From: Quillaja saponaria
Lineage: Eukaryota; Streptophyta; Magnoliopsida; Fabales; Quillajaceae
Assembly: GCA_029379385.1 (NCBI GenBank)
Contig: CM055607.1
Span: 7,750,001-7,814,000 of the forward strand
DNA: 64,000 nucleotides
Direction: 5' to 3'
The position numbers were made by a program, and so were the translations under genes. This document shows positions 48,501 through 58,695 of this stretch, piece by piece (position 1 is the stretch's first letter; each line of letters begins with the position of its first letter). The notes beneath the pieces are model-generated. The model did not search any database and was not told where the DNA came from. It saw nothing but the letters and a program-made list of their open reading frames with translations.

Positions 48501-51500
48501 AATACTTTGAGGTATTTCACAGGGTCTATGGTAGATATTTAATCAACATTTAGCATTGTAATATTGATTAGAAAATATGGTTTCTAAGTCTATCTAAGTT
48601 GATTTACTGTAGGTGCTTGGTTGGGCTCAAGCAATGCCAAAATTTGCTAATGATCTTGTGAAGTATGTGCAAACTTTCCTTGAGCGGACTTATGAAAGGT
48701 GTCGGACTTCATATATGGAGGCATGAATCCCTCTCCCTTCCAAAATTAGCTTAGCATTTCCAATAGAGTTAATTATTTTGTTTATCTCAATTTTTTCATC
48801 ATGTTTTCCTGATATGCTGTTTAGATTTATTTATTTATCTCATGAGCTTGTTTTCATAAACTAGTGCTTTAGTAGTTTTGTTTATAGTGTTCAAGAAGGT
48901 AGTGTCTCATTGTGTAGAAGTAGGGTGTTACATATCTGTTAGGTCCTCCTGCCATTCTTTAGTTCAAGCTTTTGAGTTGAATGGCTTTATCAATATTGTT
49001 CTCAGGAAGAGTTCAAACTCAGATATGTGGAATTTATCTCAGAGTCCCCCTCACATGCATGCCTGACAGGACGAGTCCAATGAAAAGGACATCAAAGTGG
49101 TGGGCTCAACCAGAATAACATAGCCCAGTCAAAATGATTGCAAATGAGCTTGCACATGGAGTAACATACAAAAACTGGGCTCCCATATTATGTTAAAGCA
49201 TCCAACTCAAGAGCTTAAGCTCATGAGTGGAATAGCCCCTACAGATATATAAGCTAGCCCAACAGATATATAAGCTAAGAGCCCACATCTAAAGGATGTG
49301 AGACTTATATCTATACTTCAAACTTAAGTTGTCACTTGTTAGGTTTGAAATCTTACAATTGTCTTGTAACAAGTTGGTTTTGTATGTGTAAATGATGAGT
49401 GATTGTTTGTATATTAATTATGCACCAAGCATTTACTCTCTTTGCTGATAATATTTCAGGCGGTCCTTGAGAAGCAAAGCTATATGCTCATAGGGAGGCA
49501 TGACATTGAAAAATTGATGCGACTTGATCCAGCTAGTGCATATTTACCAAATCCTCTTGGTCAGTTCAGTGTGGAGAATAATTCCTCTGATGCTGAAACT
49601 AATGAGGTTGAATTAGAACTGAGTGACTTACTATTAAGTCTGCGACCCATCAAGCAGGTGACTGTAGAGTTGTTTGGACTTGCTAATTGATTATTCTTCT
49701 GATGTTATTTACTTTTTATCTTATGTTATGTTTAAATTTCTTTGCATGAAAGGCTGTTATGTTTTTGAATTTCTCTAGAACTTTCTGTATGGATAGCCTG
49801 GCTAATGATTCATCTACTTCTGTTTTCCTCCATTACGCCAAGTGCTAATTAATTGAGAATGATGGGTTGACTTATCTTTTTTATGTAACAGGAGAACCTA
49901 ATTCGTGATGATAACAAGCTTATTTTGTTGGCATCTCTTAGTGATTCATTAGAGTATGTTGCAGACTCAATTGAAAGGCAAGTTCTCCTGGATGATGGTT
50001 TCAAACTGCAAATTGTGGTATTTATATTATGAAGCATAACTGGGCTTAAAATGTGTTTTTATGATTATAAAGGAAGTGGCACCACACTAGCATCTTGAGA
50101 GAAAAACATAGCGACCCATCTTGTTTTTTTCTCCATGTGGTATGAGTTATACTAGTTTTGATATAACATGCATGGACTCTTGCTTTTATCCTTGCACTAA
50201 TTTTTTCCTATGAATATTTAATGATCTGAAAAGCATTTGTGTCTGCCTATTTATACCTTGAATTGTTAGATTGTTACCATCAGTGACTGAGTGACTACAT
50301 AATCACTGGTGATGATTATGTATAGGCATATGTTTTAACTGCTCTTGATGTCTTAGTAAGTTTACTCTGGATAGCTGCTTAGTTTTCACTATTCACGAAT
50401 TAAATCGTGAGAAATATATGTAACTTGCATTAGTCTCACAAACTTGTGCATATGAAGGGGGGGGGGGGGGGGGGGGGTTCAGATGCATCAGCAAATTATA
50501 CTCGTGATTGTATTATGGATTTGAGGTATGCACTTAATTATATACTTCTGTTGCAAATCACACAGCGCTTCCATGTTAACCAAACAAGTGCAGTAACATT
50601 TATATGCATGTATGTCTGTATATATTTGAGACACACAATATCTTTCCTGAAATGTTAGGCCTTATTTCTATGGAATTTGAAAGCCTATGGGATGTCAACT
50701 ATGTCCACCTGTTTGTGAAGTGTGTTGGATAATAAGATTATCTTGAAATTATGCCAACAGTGAAGATTCTCATTTGCTTCATAAGCCAACAATGGGGATA
50801 TTCCACCATTTTCCTTGCCTACTGATGATTCGATTTCCTCCATTCCAGATTGCCCAACCAGTTGATGCTTTGTCCTTAAGTTTATGTTAATGTCAAGGAT
50901 CAAAAATTCGTTTCATCTAAAACGGGCGAATCATTTCGGTTTTCACACTGACCGAAGTGAAACACACCATCAGAAACGAAACCATGGAGTTTCTGTGGAA
51001 ACAACAATGTTTCCACTGCTTCAAATCGAAACCTTTTGAAACCAACTCTGATTCAACTAGCAATGGCTGCTTTGGCCGGCTTTTATAAAAATCTTATGGA
51101 CAATGGCGTACCAGGCTATGCAGTTCTGTTCTGCTCTTCCGCTTCTTCATGCCCTTGCTTCTTGCTTCTTGGTGATGAAGATGACTTAAACAGTTGTGTT
51201 TCATTAAAGTGACCCTTGCTTTTCGTTTTCTTTTTTTCTTTTGCTTTCTGTCTGGGCCTATATTGTTGGCCTAATACTTTCTTCTTCAAGGCCTGTTATT
51301 ACTAACAAAACAAACCAAAAAAAAGAGAGAATAATTTACTCTATTGGCAAATAATAATAATAAAATAACATAACTGTCAAATTTAATGTAGAAAAAAAGA
51401 GTAAAAATGAGTCTTATCTCAATAATAAAGGAGAATACTTTTTCATATAAGTAAATTCCTTTTGTTTCTTTTTCACTTTGTTTTTCCTTGTTATTAATTT

Positions 51501-54500
51501 TCAATATGCTTTGTTAAAAAACACTAAATAATATAAATTTCTTGTTAATGAAAATTATTGTTTTATATAATCTTCTTAAACATAAATTATATATATTGTG
51601 TTGTTTTCATAATTATACAACAAATGCTTCCTAAGCTTGAATATTATGAATAAAACTAGGGTTGGCTTTGATTTGTTAATGTTGGATGCCATTGTAATAT
51701 TATCATTTTCTTTAATTTGTATGTCTATGTTCACACTTTTATTTTGGTATGTATTTATGAGCATTTTATGTACTAAATTTATCATGTTAGATAGTTATAA
51801 TTATTATAATATATGTTTTTATGCATTTTCAGATAATTTACTGTTTCCATGTTGTTTTCATAGCATTTGACGAATCATTTTCGTTTCCAGACTTATCGAA
51901 ACAATATTTCTAAACGAATTTTAATAAATTAGTTAACGGAGGTTGCAAATTACTATTTCGAAAAGGGTCATGCGACTTTTCCAAAATTTGTTGCAGTCTT
52001 ACAATATCTTAATTTCTAATGCAATATGCAGGCTTGGACAAACAACTCTCGGATCGTCAAATCAGGGAGAAGAGAAAAAAAGACATCATCATACTCGCAC
52101 CAACAGTGCACCTACTAGAGATTTGACATCATTTGCTCTTGAATACAGGAAGCTAGCAATTGATTGTTTAAAGGTTTTACGTGTAGAGATGCAGCTGGAA
52201 ACAATTTTCCATATGCAGGTTTTGAGTTTTTTAGACATTTTGCCTCTAATGGAATTATGTAATTAAACTATCTTCAACTCTATCAAGCATTATGATTTAA
52301 ATAGGAAATGACGAATCGAGAATACTTGGAAGACCAAGATGCTGAAGAGCCGGATGACTTCATCATTTCACTCACTGCACAGGTTAGTCTCTCTGTCTTT
52401 ACAAAAACAGATATGTGATGTAGTAGTGCTACTGGCTAAGTTCAGAATTCTTTCCCTCTGAACCATAAAGGGGTTAATTCAAAGTTTTGGTCATGATGTT
52501 AATACATGGTTGTTGGATTATTGAATATTGACTCAGTTTAAATTGATAGATGACAGTTTTATCTCAAAAAATAGAACGTTGATATATGCCACAAAAAAGT
52601 GTAATAAAATCAAGGGTCTGTCTAATGGGTTTTCTAAAAGCACTCAATAAATATGGCTTTTGAAATTTAAAATATTCTAACAATAATAAATTATTAATTA
52701 TCTAGTATTAAATCCTGGTTAACTATTCTAATAAATACTGAAATTTTATTTATTTATTACCTTAACAATTATCCTAAGAGAACCCATTAAAAAAATTTTA
52801 CAATTATTTTCCATCCCTCACTTGAGCAGGACCCAGATTTTATGGCATTTTATAAAATCTAAAAAGAAGCTATAATAAGAGTCAAAGACTTCTGTGTAAA
52901 AGTAATGTTGAATAGCATGATGGAAGCACCACATAAAGTAGATAATAGAATCTACACAGTTGTTAAGAAATTAATCTCCTGGAAAGCTTAAGTTGTTATG
53001 TGAGAGTGTGAGACAAAACTCTAATGTGAAAAATGTTGAAATTTAATTTATAATAAGAGTGGATAAGGGTAATATTTGCTAGTAAGTAAAAAGAAAAAGA
53101 AAAAGAAAAAAGAGAGTAAATTACACTCTTTCTTCCTTAAGGTTTTACTGAAACTAAAGTTCAAAAGTTAGGAGAATGAGTCTTAAAATACTTTCTTTTT
53201 TTATATTTACAGTTATTTATTTGTTTTTCTAAATAGCAATTCATTATATTAAACTTATTTTTTAATTCTAATAAAATAGAAAGGAAAATAATTTACACAT
53301 CTATAAACTAGTATTTCTTAGTGATGCCTTAAAAGAGAAAAAAACAATCTATAATATTACTATAAAGTCATAAGTCTTGATTTTAAAAGATAAATAATTA
53401 GTCATAATTTAAGATTTTCACTCAAATAAGTCTTCAATATTAAAATAAATTTTTTTTATTATCACGTTCACCTTTTTATTTGTTAAATTGTTTTAGGTCA
53501 AAATATTAATTCAATAGTAATTTTTCTTAAAAAAAAATAAAAAAATCATATAATATAAATTGATAATCTAATACATTTTTATATAATTATTAATGAAAGA
53601 ATAAAATATTTATAAAAGTTAAGATATTTTCATCATTTCATTTGATAATAATTTTTTCTCTGAAAGAAAAATAAAATTTCAATACTAGATTTATATATAT
53701 TACTTGTTTAATTTATCATATGCATTGATTTATCTTTTAAATTCATACAAGTTTTTATTTTAGAGTTCATATCATGATATAAAATAAAGAAACTATTCAA
53801 GCTTATTTTATTTAATATGAAAATTTACTTGTATTTGTGTAAAATATGTTTTTAATTTTTTTTATTAAAAATATTATAGTAAAATTAAACAAATTGAGTT
53901 AAATGTACTGCTATTAAGACTAAGAAACTAAAAGTAAGTGGAAATATAGAAAAAAAAATAAAAATTTATAACTCATTTTTAGAGGAAAAATATATAGTAG
54001 GATATTTTGGTACTTTGAAGATAAAATTGGAGTCTTTTAGTATATTTTTTCAAATCTTTTTATTAACATCATAAGTTTTTCATCTAAGTGTTCGAGTGTC
54101 ATAATTCTTAAATTTTAGATCTTATTGTCATTTCAGCAAACCCAAGAGAGGGAATGTGTAAGAAAAGAAAACGAAAGAAGTAAAACTGCAAATATTTTCC
54201 ACATACCCACACCATGAATTGGAAAACCTTATATGTTTTTACAATCACTGGTTCCTAAACAAGCTATTTCTTTTAACTGCTAATCTCCACAATCATTCTC
54301 TCATACTAAAGATGTGATTTTTCAATTTCTATCCTGAATGAACAAGAAAAATACCTCACTCTATTAGACTATGATGACTTTAACCAAGAAATTCAGACAA
54401 TTAAGCATTGATTTATTATATATTTGTTGGGTGATTGTGCACATCTACTAACTATGATAATTAAATTGCCCGTGGTTGTCTTTGTAGCACTGTCACATGT

Positions 54501-57042
54501 TGTGAATGCGTAATGGGTTTGGTTTCTGGCATAGACCAGTGGTATTTGGATTTTGTCTTGGTTGTATTGATTTCAATGTGTTTCAAGTAGATTAAGTCAT
54601 GTGATCTAGTTTGGACATGTGGATTATGAGAATTTCCCTCAATGCTTGCGCTCTCGTACAAATTCTTGAGATGTCTGATGTTCGTTAAGAGCATGAACAC
54701 CTTAGCAAAGAAGGGAGACTATCAATGATTTTTTATAAAGGTGGTGAGCTTAAAATGACTTCATCAAAGTGCTTTTCCACTTTTTAATTAAGGGATTATT
54801 TTCGGATAACCTTGAAATAACTTCAGTGGACCATTGGACCAAGTACCAGATTTTATCTCTTCTCTAAGTTATTCAAAAATGCAATAAGGAGTGATAATAT
54901 AAGCAGTTTATATCAATGTTATAAAACTGATCTGGTCATAGAACTGGAAAAGAGAGCTAGAGCGGCTCAAGAATCATAGAATTATGGCTCAATCAGAGTT
55001 TGACTGGGCATTGAAGTAAAAATTGTACGTGTAGTGATTTAAAACAAATTATAACAATGTGAATATTATGCTCATTCATTCTCCAAGAAAATCAATATAT
55101 CATAATTACAAATTAATTGGTAACAGTGCAAATGGTGGAGAAGTTGGCTGTTGGATGAGTTTTTTTAGTCATGGCCAAGGACAAGAATACTAAAGCCTTC
55201 AGTCTAGCTTGCGTACTGTTCCATTTACAACCTATCTATTGCTACGTTCTCTTGTACAAAATATGTCTCTCCCAATGTTTAAACTGACTTGTATATGCAA
55301 GCTTATTACATGTACCTTAAATTGGCATCTCCAGATAACACGTAGGGATGAGGAGATGGCACCTTTTGTTGCAAGTGGGAAGAGGAATTACATATTTGGT
55401 GGAATTTGTAGCATAGCAGCACATGCATCCATCAAGGTTTGTATGTCTACTTTTGTCTGATTTCTCATGATTTTTTGGATAGTTACATCCATATGTTTTG
55501 AGCTGTATTTTCAATTAAATCAAATGTCATTTAGTTCTGTTCATTTCTAATGGGAGGATCGTTGTCATTATCAGGCTTTGGCAGATATGAAATCCATAAA
55601 CCTTTTTGGTGTTCAGCAAATATGTCGGAATTCTATTGCCTTAGAACAGGTAAATTTAATTCCAAATATATGCTGCCCCTTTTCTTTAGAAGTGATTAAA
55701 TAACATGAAAAATTCTTTTTTTCCTTTTTCCAGAAAGATCCAATAAAGTGGTGGTGTACAAACAATTTCTTAAAAAAATGAATTAATACAAATTTAGAAA
55801 TCAGAAATGAGGAACTTCCATACATAATTGTGAAATGTGCAAAAGAGAGAAAGTGGTCAGATTTCTAATATAATTCCTCCTACATTAGTTAATATGTCAA
55901 GGGGATTTTACTTTGTATCTAGAATAAAAGGGAAAAAAAAAAAAAAGGATTCACGAAGATTTAGTTACTAAATATGGGGAGAAAAAGATAAGAAAGAAAG
56001 CAAATCCATACAGTAATTAACATTGTTAAGCCTTCACTTTGTCAGGGAGGACAATTCTACGTTTTAAAGAGGATGGAAGCCAATAGGTGGTGATTGAAGC
56101 TTGAATCTATATATTGTCAACTTCATAACTATTTCTATAAAGGATGAAACTCTAGAATGATTAGTGCCAGCATCGTTGATCCAAAATCTGCTGATTAATT
56201 AAAAAAATTGCTTTCTCTTTTGTTTAAAATAGGGGTCGAAAATCATGTTCTAATTTCAACTCTTGTTCAAAATTCTTGATCTCCCTTTCTTTGCTATAAA
56301 ATCCAATTTTCTCTCGTTAATGAACATGCGTTCTGCAGTTAGAGTTTAAGCTACATGGCAAAATGCATAGGTTTCCATAATTGCAAATTTCTGATGCAAG
56401 GATCATGGCTTGGAAGTTGGTCCTCTGAAGCTGCTTATTGGTTTGCTGTCTGGATGAGAACCATTTAGATTTACTAGTCATATTGAGCTCAGTTGAACGT
56501 CAACCACCACTCTAATGGATGCTTGCTGCTCTTTTTGTTGATTTAATCTTTCCTACCTTACATACATGCATGGGTGTTTACATTTGTTTGTATACATATA
56601 ATTTAACATGATATAAGCTTACAAATTTTGCTGGCATTACAGTCCCTAGCAGCTATTCCATCTATAAATAGTGAAGCTGTGCAACAGAGATTGGATCGTG
56701 TCCGCACATACTATGAACTTTTAAACATGCCATTCGAGGCAAGTCGTCTTAATTTATGGCTTCAGTGTGTGTGTCTTTGGTTGTTACAGTTGAATATCAA
56801 TGTTCCTCTTCATGTTTGCAGGCCTTGCTTGCCTTTGTCACAGAGCATGAGCAGTCGTTTACCTCCACAGAGTAAGTTGATTTAACTATAATAGTTGTTT
56901 TTCCTTGTTATGAGTAGTATCTTTCATGAATAATGATGTCACTTTTTTTGACAGGTACGCTAATCTTCTAAAGGTCCAGGTCCCAGGAAGGGAGGTTCCT
57001 CCTGATGCACAAGATCGGATATCTGAGTTGTTATCCCTGTAG
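30525..57042 (+). CDS. SEC8: Exocyst complex subunit SEC8 (EXOC4), complete
   Basis: Exocyst subunit that tethers secretory vesicles to the plasma membrane; in plants needed for polarised growth, pollen tubes and cell-plate maturation. The predicted 1,071 residues start MGIFDGLPVPPEKAYLREEA, the known plant SEC8 N-terminus. Coding exons: 30525-30566, 31718-31930, 34472-34645, 35094-35198, 35434-35543, 37178-37345, 38096-38270, 38374-38480, 39743-40050, 40130-40293, 42108-42223, 43802-43872, 45062-45192, 45292-45341, 47204-47304, 48291-48403, 48613-48720, 49460-49657, 49892-49977, 52032-52218, 52305-52382, 55335-55436, 55575-55649, 56643-56738, 56822-56871, 56955-57042 (TAG). They total 3,216 bases, exactly in frame. 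The N-terminal coiled Sec8 domain lies about 15-200, then a Ser-rich linker (about 215-300) and the helical C-terminal body. Six introns need a GC donor (after exons 11, 15, 16, 17, 19, 24). Introns carry LINE remnants and a 21-base G run. No break in the frame. Confidence 0.95.
34000..34265 (+). mobile_element. LINE 3'-end remnant in SEC8 intron 2
   Basis: Similar in order to the LINE tails in MOR1: a CTTTGGTGTCTTTCAAGG block, then TCTTGTACC, AATAAATG and a T-rich end followed by CAAAAAG. The trace is non-coding with many stops. A weaker similar trace at 32,580-32,790 in the same intron was not called. Confidence 0.4.
34730..34757. repeat. (CT)n microsatellite
   Basis: About 13 CT units in SEC8 intron 3 (34646-35093). 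The rest of the intron is plain. Confidence 0.9.
35640..37080 (-). mobile_element. Antisense LINE reverse-transcriptase remnant in SEC8 intron 5
   Basis: Read on the minus strand, 36,940-36,875 gives VAISHLQFANEFALFF, a decayed form of the LINE RT block with HLQFADD, where both catalytic aspartates are lost. Further along, about 35,925-35,870 gives VVWYLWLEKNARDFKD, like the zf-RVT segment with W..ERNAR.F.D. Stops and frameshifts run between them. It is opposite to SEC8 and fills most of the intron 35544-37177. An A/GA-rich tract (35,668-35,720) lies next to it but has the wrong polarity for its own tail. Confidence 0.6.
38481..39742. other. SEC8 intron 8, no feature recognised
   Basis: 1.26 kb of mixed-composition intron. 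Parts (38,800-39,400) are less AT-rich and may be old retroelement sequence, but no domain could be read. Confidence 0.4.
40294..42107. other. SEC8 intron 10, nothing recognised
   Basis: 1.8 kb of AT-rich intron. No coding frame with a known domain, no clear terminal repeats. Confidence 0.4.
42224..43801 (+). other. SEC8 intron 11 with GC donor (AG|GCAAGT)
   Basis: The exon before ends AACAAGAG and the next begins GGATGGGTC after GGTGACAG; only this split gives KR-DGSDDGL as in plant SEC8. The nearest GT, four bases downstream, shifts the frame. The intron also holds a poly-T run (43,087-43,102). Confidence 0.85.
45342..47203. other. SEC8 intron 14, nothing recognised
   Basis: 1.86 kb of AT-rich intron without a supported element or gene. 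Confidence 0.4.
49040..49330. repeat. Repeat-like segment in SEC8 intron 17
   Basis: Composition differs from the rest of the intron (48721-49459). It has a local tandem duplication of ACAGATATATAAGCTA (about 49,240-49,279) and an AAAGGATGTGAGACTTATAT phrase of the sort common in plant dispersed repeats. No ends were found, so the class is unknown. Confidence 0.3.
50457..50477. repeat. 21-base G homopolymer in SEC8 intron 19
   Basis: An unbroken G run on the sense strand inside AT-rich intron (49978-52031). It could fold as a G-quadruplex in DNA or pre-mRNA, or its length could be a sequencing or assembly artefact. Confidence 0.9.
50902..51922. mobile_element. Candidate terminal-repeat element in SEC8 intron 19
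   Basis: The left end AAAAATTCGTTTC and right end TAAACGAATTTT form a short inverted repeat about 1 kb apart. CGAATCATTT(T)CG words recur at both ends, partly in direct orientation, and the left end is full of GAAAC/GTTTC words. No target duplication was found and the interior has no transposase. Weak call. Confidence 0.3.
52615..52800. mobile_element. Candidate small MITE in SEC8 intron 21
   Basis: TAATGGGTTTTCT at about 52,624 and AGAGAACCCATTA at about 52,777 are inverted with two mismatches and bracket AT-rich DNA. No clear target duplication. Confidence 0.35.
52801..55334. other. Rest of SEC8 intron 21, nothing recognised
   Basis: Very AT-rich (52,900-54,150), then ordinary intron. No gene or element supported. 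Confidence 0.5.
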
Positions 57043-58695
57043 TTTACATAACTAGAGGAGTTGGTTATAGATAGTGTGTGGTGCTGGAGACGTCGCCTAT
57101 ATGAAGTGACCATTCTGTAATCCATCCATCATGGTTGACTGCTTGCCGTGATTCTTCTGATTGCGGTGGTCCTGAGTTCTTGGGCTTGCCTTTTTTATTA
57201 GATAAAACTTCCTTTTTTTCTTCAGAGGTTATGTGAATTTCAATCATGCATAATTTATAATATATTGAAAGAGAAAGATAAAAATAAAAATGTTTGCCTG
57301 TGTTTTAATCAAAGGCTTAGCTGTAATTATAGACGTAATGCTTCCAAAAGAAAGTGATATCTTGGGTTAATTTTTAAGCGATATTTAAGAAAGTCATATT
57401 TTGTGTTAATTTTTAAGCGGGGATATATTTTTTTTAAATACAGAGTTGCTTTTTCCAATGTAAAAATTAAATTGCGGTCTTGAATTTTTTCATACTAAAG
57501 GTTTATATGTGAATGAATTTTATACCTTTATTTTTGTAGAGTAATAGTATGGATATTTGAATGAATTTTGAATAACCAGTTTAACATAAAAGGTGTTAAG
57601 GGAGAATTTGGACAGATAGTTGGAGCTTCAAACTATCAGTGTCATTTAACAAGAATTTGTGATAGTTAATTCTGATGGCCAGGGTTTCTGAACAATTTAT
57701 GTGGGTGAAAGCATGATTGTGTACAATATAATAAGTACTTTAAGAATATTTATTTAAGTTGTTACTCGAGTTTTGAATTATTATTGTGATATAATTTGTT
57801 AAGAATTTCACGATGAACGCAAAGAAAAATAGAGTTTTATACTTGTAATATTCTCTTCGTTCAGTAACTTTTTTAATTGTAGAGAATCTTAGCTTTATAA
57901 TGTTAACAAATAACTAACATTCTAAAAAATATAATTTATTTTTTTTCTAACAAATCTATGACTTTTTATAATTATGATTAGATTGTTCAAATACCTATTA
58001 TAAATGTAATGCATACATTATTTTGTGAATATTACAAATACCTTATAATTATGAAAAGTAATTTAATGTAATTATAATAATTGTTTCCCTCTTAGGGAAT
58101 CAGTGACTAATATATTTATAATTTTTTAATTTTGGCTATTTTTATTAAATTAGAGAGGTGAATTAATCAAGGTTTGTACATAAATTGAATTATCTAATTG
58201 CTAAATCAAAAATAAAATAAATAAATCTTTAAAATTTCTATTTTATTATTAGTTTGTAATGCATTAATGATAAACTACTGTTAAGTAAGCAGATTTTTAG
58301 TGTAATACTTTAGGTCTCCCTTCTTTAGTGCACATTTCTTTAAAAAAGGAAAAAAAGAAAGAAGCAATTGCTTGAGGATTAATAGTCGAGGTAGTTAAAT
58401 ACAAAATTAGTTTCATTTGGAACAATTTCAAGTAATACAAGATAACTACATTGCGCTTGAGATTTTACAACTGGAGTAATTTTGATTTAATTTTTTGGGT
58501 AAACAAAACAAGTAACATCAACTAAAGGAAATTTATTTTAACATAAAACTATATGACATTTTGTTTTTTGTTTTTTTTTTTTTTTTTCTTTGATTTATTT
58601 GAGCAGAGTTTAATTTTTTATAATTATTATATAAGTAAAGATAAATCTAACAGAAGGCTTTTGTTAATAATATATTCTTACACAAAATAGTCAGA
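57043..58695. other. Convergent intergenic spacer between SEC8 and the kinesin gene
   Basis: AT-rich 3' flanks of two genes transcribed towards each other. SEC8 polyadenylation is probably near the A-rich signals at 57,270-57,290 (AAAATAAAAATG). Nothing else supported. Confidence 0.5.
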
